Assembly (NCBI GenBank): GCA_036583965.1
Contig: JAZBQD010000027.1
Coordinates: 22,761,001 to 22,825,000 of the forward strand
DNA: 64,000 bases
Direction: 5' to 3'
Source: Prunella strophiata
Lineage: Eukaryota; Chordata; Aves; Passeriformes; Prunellidae
The notes under the pieces were generated by a model. That model saw only the letters and a program-made list of their open reading frames with translations. It did no database searches and had not been told where the DNA came from. The translations under genes and the position numbers were made by a program. The stretch's first letter is position 1. Each line of letters opens with the position of its first letter. Shown piece after piece: positions 1-12,800 of this stretch.

Positions 1-687
1 GCTACTGTTCTTTTTTGTGTGTCACCTCTTAAACTCTTCTCCCAATATTTCAAATATAAAATAGTTGCACTGCTTCCTTAAAACTAAAGGTGTAGTTAAT
101 TCCTATTAATGTCTGTAAGACAAGAGGAGTAATTAAACTTCTGCATGGATTTCCTATTTTTGTTAAGGAGCCTAAGCTTCACCAGTCTTTTTAATTGAAT
201 TTCATGAGTTCTGATATTCTGTATCTTGATTTTCTAGTGGTTGTACCAGATTTAGTGAAAGTTTTAAAACTATGACACCTTAAGGCTGATAAATGCCACC
301 ACTGTGTCTTGCTGGGTTAGGTATTGATGTTGGAACAGTGTTCAAGTGAAATATTCTGAGAATCTGTGGTGTAGAAAGGGACAGAGGTTCTATTTAGGCT
401 TTTTCATCTCCAGTTTCTTTACTGTATAAAATCTACACAACCTTAACAATGATGACAAAACATTCCCTTTACAACTCATTTGAAATAACTAACAGTAAAG
501 ATGCTGGTGGGGGAGAAGGAATCAAAACCAAAACCCTTTAAACATTGCAGGCATTATTTTTATTAATTAATCTTATAATGTGTGCATATATAGCATAATT
601 TTATGAAATTGATGTAGATAGTTATTCAAATCAAAAATTGAGTGAAAATTCCATAGCTAATGTTCAGTGGAAATTTACTCTTTGTAG
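1..687. other. ASPM intron, 5' edge of window
   Basis: AT-rich sequence ending in the acceptor TTTGTAG at 681-687. No exon or repeat recognised; ASPM exons further 5' are outside the window. Confidence 0.6.
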
Positions 688-882
688 GAAAGAGACAGAG
701 CTGCTCGGATAATTCAAAAATCTGCAATGAGCTTCTTGGCTCGCCGGCGCATCCTGAGGAGAGAGAATGCAGCCATTTTTATCCAGAAGCACTGGAGAGG
801 ATACTTGGCCAGGATGACTCTCTTCAATCTGCAAAAGGCAAAACTGGAGGAAGCCAGAAATAAATCTGCCACAGTCATTCAG
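688..882 (+). CDS. ASPM: ASPM exon: first IQ repeats in window
   Basis: 65 codons, phase 0 at both ends. It encodes IQ-like helices ([31 protein letters not shown]) and ends ATVIQ just before GTAATG. It joins in frame to the giant exon. Confidence 0.9.
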
Positions 883-3800
883 GTAATGCAATCCAAAGCA
901 AGATTACACAGCAAGGACACCCCTTGAAACCTCTAAGAAAGAGCCTTGCTAAGGTCCATTTGTGCTGCTTGCAGTAATTAATGCTTTCATGAAATGTAAT
1001 TTTTTTTAAATGATTTTTCCCCTCTTCACTTTTGAGAGGTTTAGTAAGTTTTTCCCTCCAGGGAGGGATGGTAATGTGCTATTAAATTAACAATTATTCC
1101 TTCTTGGTGAATATTTTGGGAGTACTATAAGCATTAAAACAGAGGGTATTAAACATTAATGTAAGGACTGATGAGATTGTGTTGGTTTTCTTCTTTGCAG
1201 CTGCTGAACATTATTTAAAGAATTAAAAAAAAAAAAAAAAATTATTTCCCTAGTGTTATATCACCTGCAGTGGGCACATTGAGAGTGGCAGACATGGCAA
1301 TGGTAATTTGGGCAGTTAATTCAGTTTCTCAAGATACTTTCACCACCATTACCCAAAGATAAATATTTCACTCCTAACACTTTTCAGAATGGATTTTAAA
1401 GAATCACTGATTTATCAGATGATGTAAAAGGGAATCTGCTGTTGCCAGGGCAAATTGAAGCTTTTCCCAGAATTGAAAATGCTTAAAAACCATTTCACTT
1501 TTGTTTTTTTTTTTTCTTTTTTTAAATAGATGTCTGGATTTGACTTCCTAGGGATTAAGACCCAGAGATGAGCTCAGTTGGTTAGAGCATGGCACCAATA
1601 ACACCAAAGTCATGGGTTTGATCCTGGTATGGGCCATTCAGTCAAGACTAGGACTCAATCCTTGTGGTTCCCTTCCTGTCACAGTTGAGATGGACATGAC
1701 TTTACACACCAAAGTTCCTATGGCAATAGCAAACTTTATTGAGTACAGCTCCCTCTTATGTGGCTTTCAAAAACCCTCGTGGTTGGTCCTAATTGGCTGA
1801 ATTTGGTTACACCCAGCTCACTGGCCAATGACTGGCTGTGTCTGTGCTCATCTGGGGCTGGCTGGTGTCTGTTGTTGAATTTGAATCTCCTGGTTCCCAG
1901 TGCCTTTTCCTAGGGATGTGTGCTTCTTTTCACTAGGGGCATAGACTGGTTGAGTTCTAGTTAGGGTTATCTCTGACTGTGAGGCCTCCAGGGCAGCTGT
2001 TAACCATCACACCTTCCAACTCAAAATACTCTGTGGTTCTGATAAGTATAGGAATAAGAAATCTTATAAAGTCTGAAGATGACAGTCCTCATTCATGTTT
2101 AACTCTACATACTATGAAGAAAATACTAATTTTTTTTTATTTTTTTACCGGCAGGCTTATTGGAGGAGATATTCTGCAAGGAGAAGATACTTACAACTAA
2201 GACACTGTGTTATTTTTGTACAAGCAAGGATAAGGATGGTGAAGTCTGTTGCTGCATATAAACAAATTGTTTGGGCTACAGTTACAATTCAGAGACATCT
2301 GCGTGCAGCTAAGTTGGCAAAAATAGATCGACAAAGATACCAAATCCTAAAGTCTTCAGCACTTACTATTCAGTCTGCATTCAGAAGATGGAGAAAATAC
2401 AAAATTCAGCAGAAAATTAAAGCAGCTTTGGTGATTCAGAGTTATTTCCGAAAATGGCAATCTTCAAAACTGGCTAAGAGAAGGAGGGCTGCCCTTGTCA
2501 TACAGTCTTGGTACAGGATGCACAGAGACCTGAAGCAGTATCTACATGTTAAACAAAATGTTATCAAGATTCAGGCTTGGTACAGGTGTCAGCTGGCCAG
2601 ACGTGTTTACCAGGAGCACAGGGCAAAAATAGTGACAATTCAGCAGTATTACAGAGCTTATAAACTGGGCAAAAGTGAGAGAGAGTCTTATTTGCAAAAG
2701 CGTGCAGCAGTGATAGTTCTCCAAGCTGCTTTTAGAGGCATGAAGGCACGAGAGCTGTACAGACAAGCAAAGGCAGCGTGTGTTATTCAATCACTGTGGA
2801 GAATGAAACGAGAGAAACAAAGATTCCTGCAGTTAAAAAAATCTGTCACTATATTGCAGTCACACGTGAGAAAATACCAACAAGTAAGAAGATACAAAGA
2901 GATTAAAAATGCTGCTTCTGTAATTCAAACCCGGTATAGGGCGCACGTGGCCGCTAAAAAAGCAGCTGCTGCTTTCCAGAGGGTGCGCCTGGCTGCCATT
3001 GTTCTCCAGTCTGCCTACAGAGGGATGCAAGCCAGGAGACAGGCTTGTATCCTGAGATCTGTGATCCAAAATTCAGTCCAGTTTCCGTGCTTATGTCGCC
3101 CGCAAGAGATTTAAGAACTTGAGAGATGCCACGGTGAAGATTCAGGCTCTTGCAAAGATGAGGCAAGTCCGTAAGCGTTACTGTGCACTGAGGGAAGCCA
3201 CACTTTATGTCCAGAGAAGGTATCGATCTCAGAGACATGCTCTTCAGTGTAAAGAAGATTATAGGACATTGAAGAGAGGTTGCATAAGAATTCAGGCTCT
3301 AGTTCGAGGCTATCTTGTCAGGAAACAATTACAAAGGTGGAGGGAGGCTGCAATATTACTTCAGGCCTGCTACAGAATGAAAAGGGACCGGCAACGGTAC
3401 TTAAGCATCTACAGTGCTGCCACTGTCATTCAACAACGTTATCGTGCCTGCAAAAAGACCCGGCGTCACAGGCAGGAGTTCTTGCAAGTTAGAAAAGCAG
3501 CTGTGTGCTTACAGGCAGCCTACAGGGGCTATAAAACACGCAAAAAGCTCAAACTTGAGTGCAGAGCTGCTATTAAAATTCAGACTGCTTTTAGAGCTCA
3601 TGTTGCACGAGTGAAACACAAGGCAATGGTTCAGGCCTCTATTGTGATTCAGAGGTGGTACAGAAATTGTAAGGGTGGTAAGAGGCAAAGACTGAACTTC
3701 TTAATGACAAGAGCAGCAGTGCTTTCTTTACAAGCAGCTTTTCGTGGCTGGAGGGTGCGAAAGCAGATTCAAAGACAGCACTGTTGCTGCTACTAAGATA

Positions 3801-6800
3801 CAGTCTACCTTCAGAAAATTCATGGCTGTGAAGAAATTCAGGCTTGTGAGGCATGCTGTGCTAACCATCCAAAGGCATTACAGAGCCAAGGTTCTAGGCC
3901 AGAGACAACGGCAAGGAATACGTTCAGCTGCGAAATGCTGCAGTGCGTCTTCAGGCACTATGGAGGGGGAAAGCTGTGAGAAAAATGATTCAGAAGAAAC
4001 ATCATCTGGCAACAATTATTCAATCCTATTACAGAATGCACATAAATCAACTGAAATACAAGAAACTAAGACAAGCCACTTTGGTGATTCAGAAATACTA
4101 CAGAGCCTACTGTATGAAAAAAACCCAACGTGCAGTTTATCTGAAAACCAAGGCAGCTGTGTTAGTCTTGCAGTCTGCTTACCGTGGGATGACTGTGAGG
4201 AGACAACTGAACCAACTAAACAGAGCTGCTACGACTATACAAGCTGCCTTCAAATCTTACCTGGTCAAGAAGGAATATGAAAGACTTAGAACTGCAGCTA
4301 TAGCCATTCAAAGGCGTTACCGTGCAGTTACTCATGCTAAATGTCAAAGGCAGAGGTATTTGTCTTTAAAAAGAGTCACAGTCCAAGTGCAGGCGATTTA
4401 CAGAGGTGTAAGAGTGAGGCGACAGATTCAGTGTATGCACCAAGCAGCTGCTTTGCATCCAAGCCACGTTTAAGATGTATTGCATGAGCATAAAGTATCA
4501 GTCAATGAGAACAGCGGCAATAAGGATTCAAAGGCAATACAGAGCATTTTGTTTAGGTAAAGCACAACGCAAAAAGTACTTGGAACTAAGGAGGTCTGTT
4601 ATTATCCTCCAGGCTGCTTGCAGAGGCATGAAAGTCCGGCAAGACTTAAAAACTATGCACCAGTCAGCAGCAGTAATCCAGTCCTATTATCGGATGCACA
4701 AACAACACAGGGATTTCAGAAAGTTGTTGCTTGCAACGAAGGCAGATTCAGCAGTGGTTCCGTGCTTGTAAGGAGAGAGATGCACAAGTTCACAACTACA
4801 TGATTGTGAAAAATGCTGTACTACACATCCAGGCTGCATTCCGTGGTATGAAAACAAGAAGACTTCTCAGAACCATGAATGAATCAGCTGTGATTATTCA
4901 AAGAAGATTTAGAACTTTCCTTGAAAGAAAACGTTTTCTTTCCATGAAGTCAGCTGCTGTTATACTTCAGAGAAAATACAGAGCAACAAAACTAGCAAAT
5001 ATTCAGCGTCAAAAATATCTCACTCTCCTTAATGCCACTGTTATCATACAGTCTGCTTATAGAGGATTTGTGGTAAGGAAAAAAATGCAGCAAATGCATC
5101 AAGCTGCTACAGTTATCCAAGCAATGTTAAGAATGCATAAAATTTACACTTCTTATCAAGCACTCAGGCTTGCTTCAGTAACCATACAGCAACGTTATCG
5201 AGCTTACAGGGAAGGGAAGCACTGAGAGAGAAAAGTACTTAAAACTGTACAATTCTGTTTTAGTTCTTCAAGCTGCCTACAGAGGAATGAAAACAAGATG
5301 CTTCCTGAAGAGACAACAGTGAGGCAGCACTTACAATACAGAGAAACTACCGAATGTATAGTCAGTACTGTCATTACAAAAGAGTTCAGTGGGCAGCCCA
5401 GCTAATACAGAGGAGGTACAGAGCCCACAGGCTCAGGAAAATTGCTGTAGAGCATTACACTTCGTTGAAGAAAGCAACAACTTGTATCCAGAGGGCTTTT
5501 CGAGACATGCGAGTGAGAAAACAACAGCGAGAAATGAACCGGGCTGCAACTGTGGTTCAGAAAAACTTTAAAGCCTTCAGAGAACGTCAGAGATATCTCT
5601 CTCTCAAAGCAGCTACTCTTGTCTTTCAGAGAAGGTACCGAGCTTTAGTTCTGGCCAGGCAGCATGCTTTGGAATATCACTCTCTCCGCAGAGCAGCTAT
5701 TCGCATGCAGGCTGTGTACAGAGGTGTCAGGGTGAGGAGGAGTCTCAAGCACATGCATTCAGCTGCCAGTACAATACAGGCAGCCTACAGAATGCTCAGG
5801 GACAGAAGGGCCTATCAGAATATGAGAATTGCAGCTGTGCTTATACAGAACTACTATCGATCCTATTTGAAAGGAAAGAACCAACGCAAGAAGTATCTGA
5901 CAATGAAGAATTCTGTTCTAGTTATTCAAGCAGCTTACAGAGGCATGAAAGCACGGCAGGAACTGAGACTCCTGCATGTTTCAGCAGTTGTAATACAGTC
6001 CAGCTATCGCATGTATGTACAACGTAGGTGTTACAAACAGCTGTGCTGGGCTGCCACAGTCACACAGCAGAGGTTCAGAGCCAAAATGGCAAGAGAAGCT
6101 GCCATGAGAAATTATGCAGAAACAAGAAAGGCTGTCATTTGCCTTCAAGCTGCTTTTCGTGCTAGGAAAGCCAGGCAGTTGTATAAAGCCAACGTTGCTG
6201 CACGGCGCATTCAGTCATTTGTACGAATGTGCGTGGAGAGGAGACGCTTTCTGGCGCAGAAATCAGCAGCAGGTAACGATCCAGTCCGTGTTCCGAGGCC
6301 AGAGAGCCCGGGCTCGCTATGCACTGCTCCGGAGCTCAGCAGTTGCTGTTCAGAGGTGGTACAGGTCGTGTCTCAGGGCCCGGGCACAGAGGGCACAGTA
6401 CTTGGCTCAAAGACAAGCCACAGTAGTTATTCAGTCTGCCTTCCGAGCTATGAAAGCAAGAAAAACAGCAAGGCGACTACGAGCCACAAGAAAGATTCAG
6501 TCTTTCCTTCAGATGGCTGTGCAGCGTAGAAAATACATCCAGCTCAGAGCAGCAGCTGTTACATTGCAATCCTATTACTTAATGCATAAATGTAAGTCTC
6601 AGTACACGAGCTATAGAAGAGCAGCAGTTGTCCTGCAGCGGCACTACCGATCCCACCTGGCTGTGAAGCACCAGAGAATGGCTTACTTACAAACCCGCAG
6701 GAACATTGTCCTTGTGCAGGCCACTGTCAGAGGATACCTCCAAAGGAAGAGGTTTCACAAAGTGAGAGACAGCACAATTAAAATTCAGGTACTTCTGAAT

Positions 6801-9800
6801 GAATAGTACTGGGATTTGGGTGTTTTGTTTTTCATTTGTAGGCGTTTTAAAGATTTACTGTTTTTGCAAACCACAGTTTAAAACTAAAGTAGAATCAGTT
6901 TCTGAAGCGTACTACAGGGCAGATGTATAAAGCTTACTACCACAGGACACGCAAATAAGGTTCTTTAAGACAACTGGATTTCACCTCTAAATATTACTGG
7001 CTTAATGAATGTTTTCTTTGATGAGAATATGAAAGCTCTCTTCATGAGAAGGGCACTGGTAGTGGGTATAAAGTGACATAAATGGCAAAACCCACAATTG
7101 CTAAGTTCTTAAGGACTCATGTTTAGGAAGGTGTGAGTAAATCAATCATGTTAGTCTTCCTAGATTTATTAATTGACCCTAGACTAATCAAAGTGCCTAA
7201 CTAACATTTTGAAGAGGAATGTAAGAAGGGAAATTCCCCCAAATGAAGGAAGAAGGGGAAATAAATAATCTCTGATAATAATTTGTGGCCCTGAGAAGCC
7301 TGATCTAATGGAATATCCCTGCCCATGTTGGGGGGTTGGAACTACACCATCTTTAAAGGTCCCTTCCAACCCAAACCATTCTAGGATTCTGTGAGAATGT
7401 CTTAGGTTGGTTTTTCTCTCTTGTTGGAGACCACATGCTCTACTTAACTGATAGAAATCAGATGTGCTTTCCTCACCTCCATGTTTTGGGGGGGATTGGT
7501 AGCTGCTTACTTATTTTCTGAATGTTTAACTTCCACATCCTGAACAATATAAGGATGGTTACTTTCCTTAAAAGGTAGAAAAAAAGAATTACTTTTGACA
7601 TTGGAAATGTGTTTATTTAATTGTTGTTTTTATAACAAGCCAGTGAGTACAGCTGTACATAGAAATACGCAAACATTCCCAGCTGATATGATGCAAGTGG
7701 TGAAATATTCCAAGTTTGTCTTTTTCTTTGAAGGCCTCTTTCCGTGGATTTATTCAGAGACAGAAATATCTTCTGTGCAAATTTTCTGCTGTGTTGATAC
7801 AGCAGCACTACAGAGCCCATCGGATGCGAAATATTGATCGACACAGATTCCATCAAATGAAAAAAGCTGCCATTACAATTCAGGTAATCATTAAAGTGGT
7901 TTTTACTGAGTGTTTTTTAATCTTTTGTATTTGTTTCTTCACAATATCGGGTTTTTTTGCAGACTAATATTAAAGAGTGGCATTTGTGGTATTTCCCTGA
8001 ATGTGTTTCATTTGCTTTTGAAAACATCTTCTAGTTGTGAGAACTTAAATATTTGTAGTATTTTAGAGATAAAAATCCCAAAAATTCTTCCTGTTGATGT
8101 GATATATTTAATTTTGTACATTCTTCTAACAGTTCTGATTTTTTAAAATTTTTATTCCTCTGATAGGCAGCGTACAGAGGTTATAAAGCCAGGCAGTGGG
8201 TTGGCAAAATGAGAGCAGCACGAGTCATCCAAGCCTGCTTCCGAGGTCAGAAGGCACGGAAGGAGTACGCGTCTGTGCTCAGAGCTACCCTTGTTATCCA
8301 GAGGCACTTCAGAGCCAAACAGCTGCGGACTCGGTAATACCCAATCATTCCACTTTGCAAAGCTTTTATTATGTAATTATTTAGTGCTGCACTGCACTCT
8401 TTAGAACCCTTCAGGTCCTCAGGCTCTGTCCCTGCAGCATCCTTGTAACATGCATGAGTATAACTCTATTGGTGCAGGTGGGGTTGCTCTTCTGCACAAG
8501 ATTTTCATTACATTTAATCGTTTTCCTGGAATAGAAGCTCCTTCACAAGTTTAAATTATGTTTATTTGGGCTCTAGAAAGAGTAGGCCTTGATCTTTTTT
8601 TCACTTCTCTCTTTTGCAAGAAAAATGTTCTGGATATTGTTACAATCTGTTACAATTGTACAATCTGGATATTGTACAGCATACAACTTGTAGGTTGAAA
8701 AACTATTTCATTTTAATCCACAATGGAATAGTTAAACTGGTTTATGTTTGTTTTGCTATGATATTAGCCTGGTAGCTCATCTCATTCTGAACTCTCCCAT
8801 GCCAGTAGCAGTAGGGGATGCTGTTCAGTGGTACAAGGTTCTCCCTCAGCATCCCTGCTTTTTAAACATCCCTGCCTATTCCTGTTATTATCTTTTTATG
8901 GACCTGTTGTATGTCAGTCTGTCCAATGCCTTTCAAACTGCTGTGTCTCTCCCCAGCCTCCTTTGGCAGTAAGTTAGGGAAATACCTTCCATGGGAAAGC
9001 AGAAAGTGTCTTCTGTTTAAAATCAGTCTTTCTGCCAGTTTCACTGGCTATTCCCATTTTCTGGTGTTCCAAGATGTGGTTGAGAACAGCTATGCTTTCC
9101 CAATATGTATCTTAATGATTTCATAAACCATCACTGTTTTCTTACTGAAAAATGCATTTCCATGTTAGGTTTTTGGAAATGAAGTCCTGTGCCCTTACCA
9201 TCCAAAGATTCTGGAGAGTGACCCGCGCTGCGCGAAGGCTTCGGCAGCAGTTTCTGCAAACCAGAAGTGCTGCAGTTAAGATTCAGTTGGCATACAGGCA
9301 GTACAGGGCCAGGAGACTTCTAAGACAGGTATGTTTTCACTTGCACTCTGATGTGTCATGGTTACTTGAAAAGTTTGCAATTTATTTGAGTGATTTTTGT
9401 CATCAATGTGCAGAAGCATAGAAAAGGTGGAACCTGAGTGAAGATTATTGAAATCAAAGGTGTTCAATCTCCAAAATATTAAATATTCTTTTTTGCTTTA
9501 AGCAACAGGGTTGATTCTTGCTTTTGAACAGTTCCCATTGTTGAATTACCTCTCTATATAAAGATACCAAAATAAAATTCCAAATTTTATTGCTTGCAAA
9601 AGATTAAGTCCATATTTTGACCCCATTTAGTTAAATGAAAAGACCTTCCAAACTGTGAAAGTGCATTCTATATAAACTGCTACTGTATGAGTTTACTTGT
9701 ACTTCTCATTCCATTTTTGTTCTTATGATGGAAAAAAATCCCTAGAACTAAAAATAAATGTATATTGATCCTGACATGAATGAACAAATTTTAATTATCA

Positions 9801-12800
9801 ATGCATTCTTTAGTATCTTTTTCAGAAGCACCAGGCTGCATGTTTGATCCAAAATGCATATAGAGGTTTCAAGGCAAGAAGGAAATTTGTTCAACAAAAA
9901 GCTGCTGCTGTAATTATCCAAAAACATCTGCGGGCTTGGCAGGAAGGCAGGCTTCAATTTATGAAATACAATAAGACTAGAAGAGCTGTCATTAAACTGC
10001 AAGCATTTATCCGGGGTTATTTAGTCAGGAAAAAGGTTGGTATAATTCAAATTAAAACTTTGCTTTGGATGTAAAGTATCTATAGAGCTGTTTTACCATT
10101 AATTCTGACTGGCAAGGAGAGGAAAACTTGATTTCTTGGTGTTGAAATTAAGTTCTTGTTGGCTGCTTTGAGTATTGGTTGAGGTCAGAATAGATCAAAC
10201 ACAGTCTGAGCCTTTTCTTACAATTCTTCAGAACTAAAGTAGATTTTCACTGTTGGGTGTTGTTTTAGCTTCTGAGATCTTTGTGGCTTACCTATAATTG
10301 ATAATTCTGCACACATAGGCTTGCAGTGAAATTTTCCTCTGCCATGTATTGATGATGTTTCTTACAATCACTTCTCTGTGTTACCATTTAAATTAGAGAC
10401 CTAGTACTGCAGAGTGGTAACTGACTTTAGTTCTGAGGTGATTTTCAGTATCTAATAGTATATTGCTGTGGACTATGTTCTTTGTGTGGACATCCAGCTA
10501 CCTCAGAGTATGAAAATTAATGATGTTCCCCTTTTTTATTTCCTTCTACAGATTTCAGAAGAGAAACAAAAGAAGAGACTTCTTTATTTTACAGCAGCTG
10601 CATATCATCATATCTCTGCAATTAAAATTCAAAGGGCCTACAGGATTCACCTCACCTTAAAACTTGCACAAACCCAGATCTCGTCTGTTCTTATAATACA
10701 GGTTGGTCTGATTGAGGCTGAATGATTTGTGTAACAGTCTAACTTTTTTCTATGATCTAAGCTGTAGCACTAAGACAATGTAGTTCCTTCACATGTGAAA
10801 ATAAAGCTAAATTATGGAGACTATGATTTATTAAATAATGCTGCTCATACACAGCTAAGCGAGTTCTGGAGGCTTAAGCGTTTTAAGGCTGAGAATGGAT
10901 AGGAAAATTTGTTTCCTTCAGACTGTCAAGCCTGCTAAAGAAATCTGAGTGCTGTCTTAGCCTATTTCTTTATATCCTACTCAAGGTAGAAAAGGTCAGA
11001 CACAACAACCTGTAAGGTTTGTGAAATGTAGAGTATCTCCTTACATGAACAATGCCTTGGGATACTGTGATTTATTTGGTTTGTTACTTCTGATCTGTCA
11101 GTGGTACCAGAGCCAGTGTAGGTTGCAGCATTTTAATAAAACCAGGTTTTACTTATCTAAAAACAAGATCAAAATCAGGTCTGTATTGCAGCACTACCAA
11201 ATTAAAAAAATTATTTGCAGGTCTCCAAACTGACCTTTATCTTAGTTTCCAGTATGGGAAGCCAGCACTGGATAAATGGAGAGGCTGAAATAGGACCTCT
11301 GAAATAGCTGTTCTCTGGTCAAGGATGTCATGGCAAACTTTGCCCTACTACTTCTCCATATATACAAATCTGTTATTTCTCCCCATAAGTTAGATTTTTC
11401 CCTTTAAGGCAAGAGAGAATGGATGGAAAAAGTTTTTTTTGCTTTGATTTGGCACACAGTACCCTGTCTCCCTTTGTTTTTAGAAGGGAAAAAACAGAGC
11501 TGGGAAATGAGAAAAGTGGAATGGTGGTTCTCCTTAAAAGCCAGTCAGGAGAGAACTCTTAGGGCACAGTAATGCTGGCCACAAGTATAAACTGGGAGAG
11601 TTACATATTTTATCTTTTGGTCAGCCCTGAAGTGGTCAGTCGGTCTGGATGATCATTGTAGGTCCCTTCTAACTGAAAACCATTCTATCTGTCCCCTCCT
11701 CTACCCTTCTCTCCTCAGAATGCTTCCCTAGTGTGCCAAGGGAAATATAGGCTGGACATTAGGAATAAGTTTTTTACAGAAAGGGTGATAAAGTACTGGA
11801 ATGGCTGCCTGGGGAGGTGGTGGAGTCCCCATCCCTGGGTGTGTTTAACAAAGCCTGGATGTGGCAGTGGGTGCCAGGATTTAGTTGAGGTGTTAGGGCA
11901 TGGGTTGGACTCAATGATCTTTAAGGTCTCTTCCAACATAGTCATTCTGTGCATTAGTGGCTCCTAGTTAAGATTTCATTCTGCAGTCTTCAGCTACCCA
12001 AGGGCCAGGAGGTTATTCGTGACTGGTGATGTTTAAAGTGCCTCATGTTAAAAACACTCACTTTTTATCAGTGCTCATTGAGGATAGGGAAAAGGCAAAA
12101 AATAAACAGAAAGGTGCTTTCATTTTACACAGAGCTGGTTCCGAGCGAAAATGCAGCGGAGGAGGTTTCTGCGCGATTACCGCAGAGTGGTCGGGCTGCA
12201 GCGCGCGGTGCGCCGCTGGCTGGACCGCAGGAACGCGGCCGCCGCCGTCATCCAGAGAAACGCGCGGGCAGCTCCTCGCCTGCCAGCGCAGGAGGAGGCT
12301 TGCACTGGGAATAATTAAATTCCAGGTAAGAAAATAACAGCCTTGGGTCTGTTTAGTTTTATTAGCTGGCTTTTGTTTTTTCCTTATGGGTTTTTTGGGA
12401 GAGGAAAGATCTTTGCTTTGGTCGATGACTTTATCAGTGAAATTGCACGCCAAGTCAGCTTTGGTTTAGCCATGAAAGCTGAAGGAAAACAGATCATGAA
12501 GGAATACTAAGCAGATAATGGTTGAGATGACTTAGGTGGGAGTGTGTGTGGACTGAATATCCATGGATTTTTTTTGGCTTTTGTCTTGAAAGTCCAGTAT
12601 TTGAAGACAGACAAATAAACACTGAGTGTTAATGACTTAACTTAAAATTGAATAGCCAAGGTCATTCAATACTTTGTCAGACCTGTGTAAAACTGATTTG
12701 GAATGGTGATGGAAGTTCTGCCATCTTGTCTCTCCTTTACAACTTTTTCTCTTTGTGGAATTCCTTTTCTGTAGGCATTGTGGAGGGGATATTCTTGGAG

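Larger units (their letters stand above)
10702..12132. other. ASPM intron with two CR1 fragments
   Basis: 1.4-kb intron. Apart from the CR1 pieces listed separately it shows no exon or structure I can name. Confidence 0.7.

Noticed and set aside
1561..1640. A tRNA-Ile gene
   Set aside because: Only promoter boxes and part of the anticodon arm resemble tRNA; the acceptor stem is not paired and a CR1-like tail follows, so it is a SINE head.
2300..6780. Tandem repeat array or CRISPR-like repeats
   Set aside because: The periodicity is the roughly 75-base coding period of IQ motifs, not identical DNA repeats with spacers.
2155..6788. ASPM as a pseudogene, or programmed frameshifting
   Set aside because: All breaks are +1 insertions at different sequences with no shared slippery motif, no substitution stops, intact splice sites and intact downstream exons; assembly error explains it better.
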